From: Butyrivibrio sp. INlla18
GTDB taxonomy: Bacteria > Bacillota > Clostridia > Lachnospirales > Lachnospiraceae
Length of the DNA stretch: 58,656 nucleotides
Reading direction: 5' to 3'
Assembly (NCBI RefSeq): GCF_900103635.1
Contig: NZ_FMXK01000022.1
Location: 1-58,656 of the forward strand
Shown here: in pieces, positions 49,633 through 58,656 of the stretch
How the letters are laid out: each line of letters starts with the position of its first letter
Position numbering within the stretch: the first letter of the stretch is position 1
Notes under the pieces: generated by a model
What the model saw: the letters and a program-made list of their open reading frames with translations, nothing else
Databases searched by the model: none
What the model was told of the DNA's origin: nothing
Position numbers and translations under genes: made by a program

Positions 49633-51213
49633 TTATTTATAATTATCAGGAAGATCATTCTCAAGGAGAATAACCTTTTCTCTTCCTGCATCGATCTCAT
49701 ACATAAGAGCTGTTGCCTCATTAAGAGTACTCTTTACAAATACTCTCTCAGGATCAAATCCAGCCTCTAATACGCCGCGCTTAATAGAAGCGCTGTTCTT
49801 TTCGCCAACAAGGATGATGTAGTCACAAACAGCTGCTGCCTGTCTGCCAAACTCTGCATTGTACTCATCCTCTTTTTCTCCAAGCTCTACCATACCTGGT
49901 GTAACAAGGATCTTGACCTTATCCTCAAAAAGAGAAAGTGTCTCAAGAGCAACCTTTGCTCCGTTAGGATTGGAGTTATATGCATCATCAAGAATTGATA
50001 CCGTGCCGCGCTTAACAAGTTCAAGTCTGTGTGGAACAGGCTGAAGCCTTCTGACTGCGATCTTGAGCTTATTCATAGGAATGCCAAGGCTGTTGGCCGC
50101 TGCAATAGCTCCTACGATGTTCTCAACGTTATGCTGTCCTACAAGCTTGGTTGTATATTCTGCGCTGTCTCCGCTTGGAGCAGTAACTGTAAATGTTGTA
50201 CCTGCGCTAGTTACCCTGATATCTGTAGCTCTGTAGTCATTGCCCTCAGATGTGCCATAGGTAATGGCATCATTATATTTCATGTGGCTACGAATGATCT
50301 CATTGTCGCCATTTACAAACTTAAGGTGTTTGCCAGCTTCTTTTCCCTGCTCTTTTTCTTTTTCATCAACTGCATCTAAGAGCTCGTACTTGGTGCTGAT
50401 GATATTATCAAGAGAATGGAAGGTCTCAAGGTGCTGATATCCGATGGATGTCACGATTCCATCATCAGGATGAACAATATCTGTGATCTCCTTGATATCA
50501 TGGAGGTGTCTTGCACCCATCTCACATACGAATATCTCATGTGTTGGCTTAAGATGTTCTCTAATAGTCCTTACGATTCCCATTGGAGTGTTGTAACTCT
50601 CTGGAGTCATGAGAACGCTAAATCCCTCTGATAAAAGAGTTGTGAGGTAATACTTAACGCTGGTCTTACCGTAGCTTCCTGTAATACCAACGATTCTGAG
50701 TCCTGTGTGCTCTTTTAGCATTCTCTTGGCATCATCGATGAAGTACTGATTGATCCTATTCTCGATAGGCTTATTGATAAGATTAGCAAGAGCTGTCATA
50801 AGAGGGAAGAATCCCATGTATACAGCCCAGATAAAGTAAACTGCAAGCTTATTTGTTATAAGTAAACTGATCACTGCCAAAATCAAAACAATTACAGCAT
50901 CTGTAATGAACAGTCTCTGAATTCTCTTAGTAACAACAAATTTCTTTTTTGCTTTCTTTGGAATGTACATTGCAACTATTCCCAGCAAAAAGACTATTGT
51001 CAAAATGCCAGCTAGTATCTCAAGTCCAGGTACAAGCCTTAGCATAGCAAGAGTGACCATCACTCCGATATGAGGTCCATACTTAGTCTGCTGTGATCTT
51101 AGGAATCTAAAATACCCCTGAAACTGATAGCTTGAAAGCTGAAGCATGTGAGCATAGTATCTAAGTCCTAATATGGCCGCTGTCACATATAAAATTATTA
51201 TCGCGTATATCAT
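49633..51213 (-). CDS. murF: UDP-MurNAc-tripeptide--D-Ala-D-Ala ligase with N-terminal membrane domain
   Basis: A 526-residue Mur ligase. The first about 150 residues are hydrophobic, with several membrane segments (YAIIILYVTAAILGLRYYAHML, MLRLVPGLEILAGILTIVFL, AVIVLILAVISLLIT), an extension found in many Lachnospiraceae. Then the Mur core: ATP loop GITGSYGKTSVK, VCEMGARHLHDIKEI, TSIGYQHLETF and ILDDAYNSNPNG. It attaches D-Ala-D-Ala to UDP-MurNAc-tripeptide at the membrane. GGAG is upstream of the ATG at 51213. Next gene downstream is ddl. Confidence 0.93.
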   Translation of the reverse strand: MIYAIIILYVTAAILGLRYYAHMLQLSSYQFQGYFRFLRSQQTKYGPHIGVMVTLAMLRLVPGLEILAGILTIVFLLGIVAMYIPKKAKKKFVVTKRIQRLFITDAVIVLILAVISLLITNKLAVYFIWAVYMGFFPLMTALANLINKPIENRINQYFIDDAKRMLKEHTGLRIVGITGSYGKTSVKYYLTTLLSEGFSVLMTPESYNTPMGIVRTIREHLKPTHEIFVCEMGARHLHDIKEITDIVHPDDGIVTSIGYQHLETFHSLDNIISTKYELLDAVDEKEKEQGKEAGKHLKFVNGDNEIIRSHMKYNDAITYGTSEGNDYRATDIRVTSAGTTFTVTAPSGDSAEYTTKLVGQHNVENIVGAIAAANSLGIPMNKLKIAVRRLQPVPHRLELVKRGTVSILDDAYNSNPNGAKVALETLSLFEDKVKILVTPGMVELGEKEDEYNAEFGRQAAAVCDYIILVGEKNSASIKRGVLEAGFDPERVFVKSTLNEATALMYEIDAGREKVILLENDLPDNYK

Positions 51214-51225
51214 CTCAATTCTCCA

Positions 51226-52020
51226 TTAATCTGCTATCTTGAGGAAGCTTCCCAAGATTCTGTTATATAAATAAGGATTCTCCAAAAATGAATAGTGACC
51301 TACTCCGTTAATAACCGCAAGTCCAGCTTCTGGCATAAGTTTCTCCATCTGCTGACCATCTGATAAAGGAGTTGCTGTATCCTTGTCACCCCATATCAAA
51401 AGAACCGGCTGAGTAACAGAAGGCATGTAAGGAACACAGTCCTCATTGACTGCCATTACAAGGCTCTTTCTCATAACTGGTGAAGCAGCTGCATAATCAG
51501 CACTTCCAAATTTCTTTTGAAGCTTGTTAAGAGCATCTGGATCTATCTTAAGAATTCCGCTCTTTTCAATGAAATTCTTGTAGAAATGATATCTCTTGGT
51601 TCTCTTCTTTTGAGCCTTTGTTTTAACAGGAATGATGCCTGCTGAGTCTGTAAGAATGATCTTGGGTATTGTGAAGTCAGCCTTGATCCTACCTTCATTG
51701 ATACCTGATGCAAGCTTTATTATGATCCTTCCGCCCATGGAATGACCAAGGAATATTACTTCCTTATCTTCTGGATAGAGCTTTCTAAGGAACTTCTGAA
51801 CAAAGTCCACATATGCATCCACATTCATTGGCTCTGCTGGCTCATCACTTTTTCCAAAGCCAGGCATATCCATTGCTACCACGTGATAGCTCTTTTTGGC
51901 AAAAGAAATAACTCCAGCAAAAAGATCTATGTTGGAGCCCCAGCCATGAAGCATCACAAGAAGCGGACCGCTTCCTTCATCTATGTAGTTAATATTTAAT
52001 CCATCAATATTTGTATTCAT
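51226..52020 (-). CDS. Alpha/beta hydrolase
   Basis: A 264-residue alpha/beta-hydrolase fold protein. The oxyanion strand LLVMLHGWGSNIDLF, the nucleophile elbow FLGHSMGGR, the Asp strand LLIWGDKDTATPLSD and catalytic His in GVGHYSFLENP complete the triad. Substrate unknown; esterase or lipase-like acylhydrolase activity is typical. It begins at ATG 52020 (a TTG 6 nt upstream is possible; neither has a clear ribosome site) and ends 12 nt before murF, so the three may form one transcript. Confidence 0.88.
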   Translation of the reverse strand: MNTNIDGLNINYIDEGSGPLLVMLHGWGSNIDLFAGVISFAKKSYHVVAMDMPGFGKSDEPAEPMNVDAYVDFVQKFLRKLYPEDKEVIFLGHSMGGRIIIKLASGINEGRIKADFTIPKIILTDSAGIIPVKTKAQKKRTKRYHFYKNFIEKSGILKIDPDALNKLQKKFGSADYAAASPVMRKSLVMAVNEDCVPYMPSVTQPVLLIWGDKDTATPLSDGQQMEKLMPEAGLAVINGVGHYSFLENPYLYNRILGSFLKIAD

Positions 52021-52097
52021 AGTCAATTCATATTATCACTCGTAAAAGGCACATGCAAATCATATATAGTGTCAGCCTATATGTAAAAAATGCGCTC

Positions 52098-53672
52098 TTA
52101 CTCTTTTACCAATATACTCAGCATAAAGACAAACAAGGAATCATAGCTAGGATTATTGAGGATTCCAGGCTTCTGCCCATCAACATAAGTTCTCTCTGTG
52201 TACTCCGTAACATAATTGGTCACATCAGGATTCATACCCATGAGATAATGAGCGTGATTCTCAACTATAGTCGTGTACTCGTGATTATAGATAATGTAAT
52301 CCGTGATAGTCAGGCACCTCATATTGAACAAAATGCTGGCATATACATTTTCACTGTCATAATCTGCCACAAGATATTTTGACTGAGTGGCCTTAAGCGC
52401 AATATCTTCAGATCTTTGCATCAGATACTTCATAAGCTTACTACAAAGGTCCATATCAACTTTCTGATTGGTAGAAAGATATGTGACAGAACCAAGGAAG
52501 ATATTCTCATCTGTGTTAAACAGCTCTGCAAAATCTCTTTTCTCAAAAAAAGCCTGAAGAATCTGGTCATAAGAGCTGTTGCCTGTTGCTCTATAAAGCT
52601 GCGCCGCCGCATTGAAGGCTCCGCTACTTTCCAAAACCTTTTGGTTATTGACATAGCAGTTCCAGGCTTTATCTGCTGCCCTTAGACACTCTCTTGCAAA
52701 GTCTGGATCATATTCCTGGTAAAAGAAGCTGAATCTGGCCAAAGTTGCTGCAAAGCTGATAGTAGAATCCATGGACACAGGAGTTACTACTACAGGATAT
52801 GAGAAAAGGTCTCCGCCCTTAGTATTATCTGTAAGAGCTGCGCCATACTCACCGCCAGTCTTTGGATCCTGCATCTTAAGAAGCCATTCTACTTCGTATC
52901 TGACTTCATCCAGAATATCAGGAATACCATTGCCACTTTCTGGAATTCCAGTTTCATCAGTAAATGCCTCTTTATTTAGCTCATAAGCTAAAAGGAAGTT
53001 TTCTACGATCTTGCAACCTACAACAGTATCTCTGTCGGCCTGCTCATCCATGTGCCATCCACCTGTAACGTCTATCTCGACACTAGGGTCATCCTGAAGA
53101 TGAGCTGCTATTGTATGGCAGGCGCTGTGAGCATTCTCTCCAGCAAGGTTCTCTGAAAGTGCAATTCCGCAGCGGTTATAATAAAACTTCTTACAGGCGT
53201 CGTTAAAAAGATCTGTATAAACAACCTCAGAAATTGCAAATGCATAGGACTCACCAACTATATCAGCGCAGGCATAGTAGGTTCCTTCATCTTTTAGATC
53301 TGTGAAATGTCCGATAGCAGTATATTCGCCAGTCTCCTCGTCAAAAGTAGGTTTGACCAGCTTTCCTTCGTATACTACTTCACCTGTCTCAAGATTTCGT
53401 ATCTGAAACTCAGTTGGCAGTTCTTTGGCTCTGATCAAAAGCTCTTTTTCTGAGTCAGGCTTAAAGCCTACCTGATCAACTAGGATATTAGGAACCTGCT
53501 GCGGAACTTCGTAGTCCACATTTATAGTCTGACTCTGGCCATTTCCAGTGATACCAGGGATCTCTATTCCATTCTCACTAGAAGAAGCGCCGCAACCTGC
53601 GACGCTTCCTGTAAACAGCATGACCATAGATGCTGCAATTATTCTTTTTGCCCCTCTTTTACTAAAAAACAT
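52098..53672 (-). CDS. GH9-like lipoprotein with Ig-like N-terminal domain, active-site motifs not seen
   Basis: A 524-residue lipoprotein (SVAGC, lipid Cys27). Residues about 60-150 resemble the CelD-type Ig domain of GH9 enzymes (ILVDQVGFKPDSEKELLI, DEGTYYACADIVGESYAF). Residues about 155-500 follow the GH9 (alpha/alpha)6 pattern: GIPDILDEVRYEVEWLLKMQD and HYLMGMNPDVTNYV. Family enzymes have GGW-Y/H-DAGD with the catalytic base Asp pair; here the site reads GGWHMDEQAD (about 204-213). The C-terminal acid Glu (NE motif) is not visible in the tail (KPGILNNPSYDSLFVFMLSI). It may therefore be a binding or degenerate protein rather than a cellulase. Confidence 0.85.
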   Translation of the reverse strand: MFFSKRGAKRIIAASMVMLFTGSVAGCGASSSENGIEIPGITGNGQSQTINVDYEVPQQVPNILVDQVGFKPDSEKELLIRAKELPTEFQIRNLETGEVVYEGKLVKPTFDEETGEYTAIGHFTDLKDEGTYYACADIVGESYAFAISEVVYTDLFNDACKKFYYNRCGIALSENLAGENAHSACHTIAAHLQDDPSVEIDVTGGWHMDEQADRDTVVGCKIVENFLLAYELNKEAFTDETGIPESGNGIPDILDEVRYEVEWLLKMQDPKTGGEYGAALTDNTKGGDLFSYPVVVTPVSMDSTISFAATLARFSFFYQEYDPDFARECLRAADKAWNCYVNNQKVLESSGAFNAAAQLYRATGNSSYDQILQAFFEKRDFAELFNTDENIFLGSVTYLSTNQKVDMDLCSKLMKYLMQRSEDIALKATQSKYLVADYDSENVYASILFNMRCLTITDYIIYNHEYTTIVENHAHYLMGMNPDVTNYVTEYTERTYVDGQKPGILNNPSYDSLFVFMLSILVKE

Positions 53673-53712
53673 AATGTAATCTTATCCTACTATCCCCTAA
53701 ATAACTACATTA

Positions 53713-56004
53713 TTATTTTACGCGGTTATAATTGATAAGACAACCATCAAGGATTATCTGCCTCTCATCATCTGTGAGGTTTCCAAGCTTAAGAGTAAAC
53801 TCAGTCATCTTGCCGCCTGATACTGCTACAGCCTTGATGCTGTCATCCTTATTTGCTACAGCACTTCTGATTCCTGGGAAGAAGATGTAATCCTTATTCT
53901 TGAATGGAAGGTCCTCTGAATCAATGATAAATGGGAGCATTCCCCAGTTTATCAGATTGGAGCGATATCTCTTGGTAGCATATTCAACAGCGATGTTAGC
54001 CCATCCACCAAGAACCTTCTGGCAAGATGCAGCCTGTTCTCTGGCTGATCCATCACCTGGCTTAACTGCAAAGATCGTAGATCCAATACCAGTGTTCTTG
54101 CTAGATACATCTGGATAGCTCTTTAAGATCTCTTTTACCACATCTGAAACCTCTGCGCTCATGCCATCAAGTGGAGTATCCTCACGTCTCTTGAGCTCCT
54201 CTGCGTATACTTCCTTGGCAAGGCCAACGTATTCAGGGTCCTTTCTAGAAAGAGTAAACTCAGCAAGTCCAAGAGGATTTGATCTATAAGATGATGTCTC
54301 ACCTGAAGGAATAAGTTCGTCTGTTGTTGTAACTGGATCATGGATCTCAGATACAACCTTGAGAAGAAGGTTTTCTGGAAGAGCAACCATGCTAGGCCAA
54401 TCCTTGATGTTTGGTCCAAGAACAAGCTCTACGCTTGGGTCTGCCTTACCATGTGAATCAAATACTCTGTTCTTGTAGATATTGCTATCGAAGTGATACT
54501 TATACTTCTCAAAATCACCATCAAATTCTGTTGCTGGTGTAAGAATTCCCTTATTGGCTGCTGTTGCTGCAATTGAACGAGCGTCCATAAGTGCAACAGA
54601 TGCAACCTGTCCATTCTGAACCTTAGAACCTTCTCTGTTAGGGAAGTTTCTGGTTGAATGTCTGATACTAAATGCGTTATTTGCTGGTGTATCGCCTGCT
54701 CCAAAGCATGGTCCGCAGAATGCAGTCTTCAATATTGCGCCTGATTCAAGGATTGCAGCTGCTGCGCCATTTTTAACAACTTCCATATAGATTGGAGTAG
54801 ATGCTGGATATACGCTAAGTGTGAACTTGTCGTTTCCAATAAATTTACCTTTGAGGATATCTGCAGCTGCGCAGATGTTCTCAAATCCGCCGCCGGCACA
54901 TCCTGCAATGATACCCTGCTCTACAAGGAGCTTGCCGTCTTTGATCTTGTCCTGAAGTGAGAACTCAACCTTGTCGCCAAAGCTTACTCTTGCTCTCTTT
55001 TCAACATCTGCAAGGATATCTGCTGCATTTCTGTTTACTTCATCGATCTCATAGACGTTACTTGGGTGGAAAGGCATAGCGATCATAGGATTGATAGAAT
55101 CAAGATCAACCTTAACCACTGCATCATAATATGCCACACTTCCTGGCTTTAATTCTTTATACTCAGATACTCTTCCGTGAATATCATAGAATTCCTTGAT
55201 AGTCTCATCTGTCTGCCAAATAGATGAAAGGCATGTGGTCTCTGTTGTCATAACATCAACGCCAATCCTAAAGTCAGCGCTTAAGTTCTTGACACCAGGT
55301 CCAACAAACTCCATAACCTTATTCTTAACAAAGCCATCACCAAATACTTTGCCGATAATAGCAAGGGCAACGTCCTGAGGACCAACACCCTTCTTTGGTG
55401 CGCCTTCAAGATAAATAGCAACTACGCCTGGCATATCAACATCATAGGTCTGTCCCAGGAGCTGCTTAACAAGCTCTGGTCCGCCTTCTCCGATAGCCAT
55501 AGTACCGAGTGCTCCATATCTTGTATGAGAATCAGATCCAAGGATCATGCTGCCACTTGAAGCAAGCATCTCTCTTGCGAACTGATGGATAACTGCCTGA
55601 TGAGGTGGAACATAGATTCCGCCGTACTTCTGGGCAGCTGTAAGACCAAATACGTGGTCATCTTCATTGATAGTACCGCCAACTGCGCATAATGAGTTAT
55701 GGCAATTTGTAAGAACATATGGAATTGGAAACTTTGTAAGTCCTGAAGCTCTTGCTGTCTGGATAATACCTACATAAGTAATATCATGAGATGTAAGCTT
55801 ATCAAATTTAACACAAAGCTTTTCCATATTACCGGAAGTATTATGAGCTTTTAAGATTCCATAAGCGATAGTATTCTCTTTTGCCTTGTCTTTTGAAATA
55901 TCTGAAACGCCATGAGCCTGAAGCTTGCTTGATGCCTCGGCATCATCAGCTATAAGGGTCTCGCCGTTTACGAGATAATATCCATTGTTTAGGGTTGTAA
56001 CCAT
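53713..56004 (-). CDS. Aconitase-family hydratase (YbhJ-like)
   Basis: A 763-residue aconitase-superfamily protein, of the length of E. coli YbhJ (about 750). Fe-S cluster cysteines occur in [25 protein letters not shown] and [11 protein letters not shown]. Substrate-binding blocks are [22 protein letters not shown] and the swivel-domain TVFDSH/LPENL-type region further on. It may hydrate/dehydrate citrate-like tricarboxylates; true aconitase activity is not assured for this branch. Start 56004 (MVTTLNNG) has GGAGGAG upstream. An extended -10 promoter and a 12-bp palindrome lie ahead of it. Confidence 0.9.
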   Translation of the reverse strand: MVTTLNNGYYLVNGETLIADDAEASSKLQAHGVSDISKDKAKENTIAYGILKAHNTSGNMEKLCVKFDKLTSHDITYVGIIQTARASGLTKFPIPYVLTNCHNSLCAVGGTINEDDHVFGLTAAQKYGGIYVPPHQAVIHQFAREMLASSGSMILGSDSHTRYGALGTMAIGEGGPELVKQLLGQTYDVDMPGVVAIYLEGAPKKGVGPQDVALAIIGKVFGDGFVKNKVMEFVGPGVKNLSADFRIGVDVMTTETTCLSSIWQTDETIKEFYDIHGRVSEYKELKPGSVAYYDAVVKVDLDSINPMIAMPFHPSNVYEIDEVNRNAADILADVEKRARVSFGDKVEFSLQDKIKDGKLLVEQGIIAGCAGGGFENICAAADILKGKFIGNDKFTLSVYPASTPIYMEVVKNGAAAAILESGAILKTAFCGPCFGAGDTPANNAFSIRHSTRNFPNREGSKVQNGQVASVALMDARSIAATAANKGILTPATEFDGDFEKYKYHFDSNIYKNRVFDSHGKADPSVELVLGPNIKDWPSMVALPENLLLKVVSEIHDPVTTTDELIPSGETSSYRSNPLGLAEFTLSRKDPEYVGLAKEVYAEELKRREDTPLDGMSAEVSDVVKEILKSYPDVSSKNTGIGSTIFAVKPGDGSAREQAASCQKVLGGWANIAVEYATKRYRSNLINWGMLPFIIDSEDLPFKNKDYIFFPGIRSAVANKDDSIKAVAVSGGKMTEFTLKLGNLTDDERQIILDGCLINYNRVK

Positions 56005-56022
56005 TGCCACTCCTCCTGCCTT

Positions 56023-56034
56023 TATACATGTATA
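56023..56034. promoter_or_regulatory. 12-bp palindrome between promoter and start of the hydratase gene
   Basis: TATACATGTATA is a perfect palindrome located roughly 10-21 nt after the predicted start point and just before the ribosome site. It could be an operator. No second copy is seen nearby. Confidence 0.3.
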
Positions 56035-56050
56035 CAATACTACAAGCGAT

Positions 56051-56059
56051 ATTCTACCA
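56051..56059 (-). promoter_or_regulatory. Extended -10 promoter of the hydratase gene
   Basis: The minus strand reads TGGTAGAAT (TGnTAgAAT), about 47 nt upstream of the start codon at 56004. Confidence 0.4.
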
Positions 56060-56088
56060 TAATTAGCTCATAGATTGTATGATCTTTT

Positions 56089-57603
56089 TTAATGTGAATT
56101 AGAAATGATCTGAAGCTTTCGCGTCACCGTCTCTATTCCGGCATTCTTTAAAGCCAGTCTGAACTCAGCAACCTCTTCTTCAGGTGTGACATCATACTGT
56201 CCATAGGCAATCTTGGGCACATATTTGTCACAGACTTCGATGATAGGCTTTATCTCATCTAATATATCTGAAGACGCAAATGGCACACTATCCCAAGGAT
56301 AGTCTATTGCATACTTCTCATATTCATCATTAAGTCTATAGTAGTCTTCCCAAAAATATGTAGCATCCTTGATCTCGTATTCATCTCTTCTGCCCCACCA
56401 GAAATTAAGGAGGATACTATCCCTATCTGCATTATATCCACTTGGTCTTTCAAGCATTCCTTCACTATTTTTTTCGTACTGTACGCCTTCTATTCCGTAG
56501 TGGATCAGGTTGTAACACTCCCTGTCATTTCTAAGAAGGTCATAGACCATAAGCGCTCTTTCAGGATTTTTAGATCCTGCATAAATTGCCATAGCACCAT
56601 GAAGTATGCTATTTTTAACTACATTTCCAGATTCTTTGCCACACCAGTAAAAATCAATATCTGCATCAGGAAGCATAACTACCATTCTAGGCTTTATGAT
56701 AGTGTAATAATTCTGAGTATGATGTTGTATTACTGAGCTCATTCCATTGTAGAATTCTTCATCATTATCTTCAGCATCGCTGAGCTTATCACGCCAAACA
56801 CCAAGCTCTTTCCATTCTTTCATAAGCTTTGCATATTCAACAAATTCATCACCTTCATAATAAGGAGAAACTATTTTTCGTGGATCTTCCTGATATGCTC
56901 CCCAAATTCCATAGGTTCCAAGTTCATAGATAGGTATGAACTTCCTTACTGACATCAAATAACCAAGAGTACCTATGGTACTTGTGCCGTTTGCATCCCA
57001 TGGGATCATATTAGGGTATTTTTCTTTTACATATTTAAAATAGGCATCCAGATCTTTCCATGAGGACACTCCATTTAAACCTGCTTCATCTGCAATATCT
57101 TTTCTGTAGATGAAGCCGTGATTAACCCACTGAGTATATTCATTTTCTGGAATAAAATAGATCTTGCCCTGATAACTGCACTTCTGCCACTGCTCCTTGG
57201 ATACGCAGTTATAAGTAAGGGGACAATATTTACTGAGCATATCTTCAGTAAGCGGCATGAAATTGCCATCTATAGCATTTGGCCAGGCATCTAGCCAGTC
57301 GCTTGATGTTGCCACCAGATCAAGGCTCACATCTCCTGAACTTAGAACCTTATTATATTTTGCAAGATAATCATCCCAGCTTACATAATACACGTCCAGC
57401 TGGGCATTAGCCTTTTTCCTTAAAATGGTGTTCAGCTTCTCAATGACCTTTTCAGACTGACCATTAGAAGGCTTATCACCTATCGTAAGATATGTAATAG
57501 TTACTACACTATTTATTGAGTACTCATCAGCCCGGTTGTCACATGCAAAGCAAGTCATGACAAGTGCACAAATCAAAAGAACTGCAAATACTCGTTTCTT
57601 CAC
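56089..57603 (-). CDS. Extracellular solute-binding lipoprotein (LipO/DUF3502-type)
   Basis: A 504-residue binding protein with a lipobox ending MTCFAC (Cys21). It has the family 1 layout: TITYLTIGDKPSNGQSEKVIEKLN near the start, MPLTEDMLSKYCPLTYN-type region and a C-terminal DUF3502-like end (ITPEEEVAEF-type, then RLALKNAGIETVTRKLQ). Such proteins bind sugars or oligosaccharides for ABC import, but no permease or ATPase genes are adjacent. The start is taken as GTG 57603 because AAGGG is 9-10 nt upstream; the ATG at 57612 abuts that site. It begins 2 nt after the tadA stop. Confidence 0.88.
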   Translation of the reverse strand: MKKRVFAVLLICALVMTCFACDNRADEYSINSVVTITYLTIGDKPSNGQSEKVIEKLNTILRKKANAQLDVYYVSWDDYLAKYNKVLSSGDVSLDLVATSSDWLDAWPNAIDGNFMPLTEDMLSKYCPLTYNCVSKEQWQKCSYQGKIYFIPENEYTQWVNHGFIYRKDIADEAGLNGVSSWKDLDAYFKYVKEKYPNMIPWDANGTSTIGTLGYLMSVRKFIPIYELGTYGIWGAYQEDPRKIVSPYYEGDEFVEYAKLMKEWKELGVWRDKLSDAEDNDEEFYNGMSSVIQHHTQNYYTIIKPRMVVMLPDADIDFYWCGKESGNVVKNSILHGAMAIYAGSKNPERALMVYDLLRNDRECYNLIHYGIEGVQYEKNSEGMLERPSGYNADRDSILLNFWWGRRDEYEIKDATYFWEDYYRLNDEYEKYAIDYPWDSVPFASSDILDEIKPIIEVCDKYVPKIAYGQYDVTPEEEVAEFRLALKNAGIETVTRKLQIISNSH

Positions 57604-57605
57604 TA

Positions 57606-58127
57606 TTAGCATCCCTTCTGCTCTTTTAAAAGCTTATTTCTATTTCGTAGCTCCAAAAAGAATTCTTTAAGCATCTTACTGCATTCTTCTTGCAAAACGC
57701 CTTTCTTGACTTCTACCTGATGATTGAAATCAGGATTATTGAGTATATCCATAACAGAACCCGCACAACCAGCCTTTGGGTTCTCAGCTGCCATAATAAC
57801 TTCAGGTATTCTAGCCTGCACTATTGCTCCTGCGCACATCTGACAAGGTTCTAGCGTAACATATAATTTACATCCCTCAAGTCTCCAATCCTGCATGAAC
57901 TTTCCAGCTTTTTTGATAGCTGTGATCTCTGCATGCGCAAGAGGTGTCTTGTCTGTGTTACGTCTGTTGTAGCCTCTTCCAATTATCTTGTCTTCATATA
58001 CGATGACGCAGCCAATAGGAACTTCTCCAAGCTTATAGGCTTTTTTTGCCTGTGCTATGGCTGCCTTCATGTATTTAATATCCTTTTGATCCTGATCCTT
58101 TATCCTTGATCTTGCTTCTAATTTCAT
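57606..58127 (-). CDS. tadA: tRNA adenosine(34) deaminase
   Basis: A 173-residue zinc deaminase that makes inosine at the wobble position of tRNA(Arg). The active site is HAEITAIKKAG and TLEPCQMCAGAI. The domain proper starts at about residue 18 (KYMKAAIAQAKKAYKLGEVPIG); the first 17 residues are a charged extension (KLEARSRIKDQDQKD), which is unusual, and no clear ribosome site precedes the ATG at 58127. An internal start at residue 20 is an alternative. Downstream it runs into the binding-lipoprotein gene. Confidence 0.93.
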   Translation of the reverse strand: MKLEARSRIKDQDQKDIKYMKAAIAQAKKAYKLGEVPIGCVIVYEDKIIGRGYNRRNTDKTPLAHAEITAIKKAGKFMQDWRLEGCKLYVTLEPCQMCAGAIVQARIPEVIMAAENPKAGCAGSVMDILNNPDFNHQVEVKKGVLQEECSKMLKEFFLELRNRNKLLKEQKGC

Positions 58128-58160
58128 AGTGGTATTTCTTTTTACTTTTTGTTATTATAT

Positions 58161-58189
58161 TTGAACGAATTATTGCTTTATTATAGTAT
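58161..58189 (+). promoter_or_regulatory. Promoter of the Rrf2 gene
   Basis: TTGAAC (58161-58166), 17 bp, TAGTAT (58184-58189) on the plus strand, about 30 nt upstream of the start codon. Confidence 0.45.
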
Positions 58190-58220
58190 TATATCAAATT
58201 TTGTGTAACGAGGTCATTTT

Positions 58221-58631
58221 ATGAAAATATCAACTAAGGGAAGATATGCTCTTAGAGTTATGATGGACGTCGCCCTCCATGATAATGGAGATTATATATC
58301 GCTAAAAGACATTTCGGCTCGTCAGGATATTACTATCAAATATCTTGAACAGATTGTATCAAGCCTCAGTAAATCTGGTTATCTTATCAGTATGCGTGGA
58401 AATAATGGTGGATACAGACTTGCAATGGATCCAAAAGATTGCAATATTGGCGAGATGCTAAGAGCGATCGAGGGTAATCTCAATCCTGTTGAATGTGTAG
58501 CTGGTGATACCGGAATCGGTTGTCCTATGTCTAATTCCTGCACCACGCTTCCTTTCTGGAAAGGTCTTGACGAAGTAGTCAACAACTACATTAACAGCTA
58601 TACTTTGCAGGATCTTATAGATCAAAATTGA
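58221..58631 (+). CDS. Rrf2-family transcriptional regulator with three-Cys loop
   Basis: A 136-residue regulator like IscR/CymR. The winged helix-turn-helix is at about 1-80 (KISTKGRYALRVMMDVALHD, ISLKDISARQDITIKYLEQIV and RGNNGGYRLA). Then comes VECVAGDTGIGCPMSNSCTT with Cys spacing x8 and x5, the place where IscR holds its [2Fe-2S] cluster, so cluster or redox sensing is likely. In Clostridia such genes usually sit directly upstream of cysteine desulphurase (nifS/iscS) and nifU genes; here the next gene is outside the window. GAGG lies 8 nt upstream of the ATG. Confidence 0.92.
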   Translation: MKISTKGRYALRVMMDVALHDNGDYISLKDISARQDITIKYLEQIVSSLSKSGYLISMRGNNGGYRLAMDPKDCNIGEMLRAIEGNLNPVECVAGDTGIGCPMSNSCTTLPFWKGLDEVVNNYINSYTLQDLIDQN

Positions 58632-58656
58632 CAATCCGTCAAAAACCAAGTATATT
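58628..58656 (+). promoter_or_regulatory. Consensus promoter with palindromic operator at the window end
   Basis: TTGACA (58628-58633), 17 bp, TATATT (58651-58656) is a near-consensus sigma-A promoter starting inside the last codons of the Rrf2 gene. A palindrome TTGAC-N5-GTCAA (58628-58642) overlaps the -35 element, as expected for a repressor site. It would drive the unseen downstream gene and may be the target of the Rrf2 protein. Confidence 0.55.

Overview
The window reads as chromosomal DNA of a Gram-positive, AT-rich (about 40 % GC by eye) anaerobe of the Clostridia, most likely a motile Lachnospiraceae bacterium of the Butyrivibrio / Pseudobutyrivibrio type. The signs are strong AGGAGG ribosome sites, frequent GTG/TTG starts, many lipoproteins, clostridial families (DUF6033, DUF6472, DUF1934), a MurF with a membrane-embedded N-terminus, a GH9-like lipoprotein and two sigma-28 type (flagellar) promoters. 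I saw no rRNA, tRNA or prophage.

Layout. 1-7148: the end of an IS1182-like transposase, a SIMPL-domain protein, an unknown acidic protein behind a sigma-28-like promoter, an ECF sigma factor with a putative anti-sigma factor and two membrane proteins, a HIT protein, a LytTR regulator, a DUF6033 protein, a gene remnant and a Nudix hydrolase. 7250-15701: a divergent FRG-domain gene, a 185-bp near-perfect palindrome, an OB-fold lipoprotein, then a six-gene minus-strand run: RACo-like ferredoxin/ASKHA protein, cupin, DUF6472 protein, and a MalK/permease/permease/binding-lipoprotein ABC importer. 15836-22500: a YdjI/YdjG/TPM stress-type trio and two tandem diguanylate cyclases. 22502-27235: a zinc/manganese ABC operon with accessory Cys-containing proteins and, divergently, a two-gene chromate transporter. 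27270-34262: single metabolic genes and a cluster of small-molecule-modifying enzymes (adenosine deaminase, ANT(6)-like nucleotidyltransferase, GNAT-Nudix fusion, methyltransferase). 34332-35820: an accessory island holding a MITE-like element, a coiled-coil/PD-(D/E)XK-like nuclease gene and, directly in front of it, a regularly spaced repeat array. 35821-58656: mostly core genes (guaA, NlpC/P60 hydrolase, asnS, PPIase lipoprotein, ispE, pyrC-pyrK-pyrD, plsC, ddl, murF, an aconitase-family hydratase, tadA) and an Rrf2 regulator.

Most unusual item: at 35312-35541 an 8-bp motif (CTACGTGA) occurs eight times in strictly alternating orientation at 31-32 bp steps, separated by seven unrelated 23-24 nt spacers, and ends 22 nt upstream of the start codon of the nuclease-like gene. 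On either strand it folds as four consecutive hairpins with 8-bp stems and unique 24-nt loops. It is not a CRISPR array and matches no element type I know. It could be a structured leader or guide-like RNA partnered with the nuclease, or an operator array phased at three helical turns.
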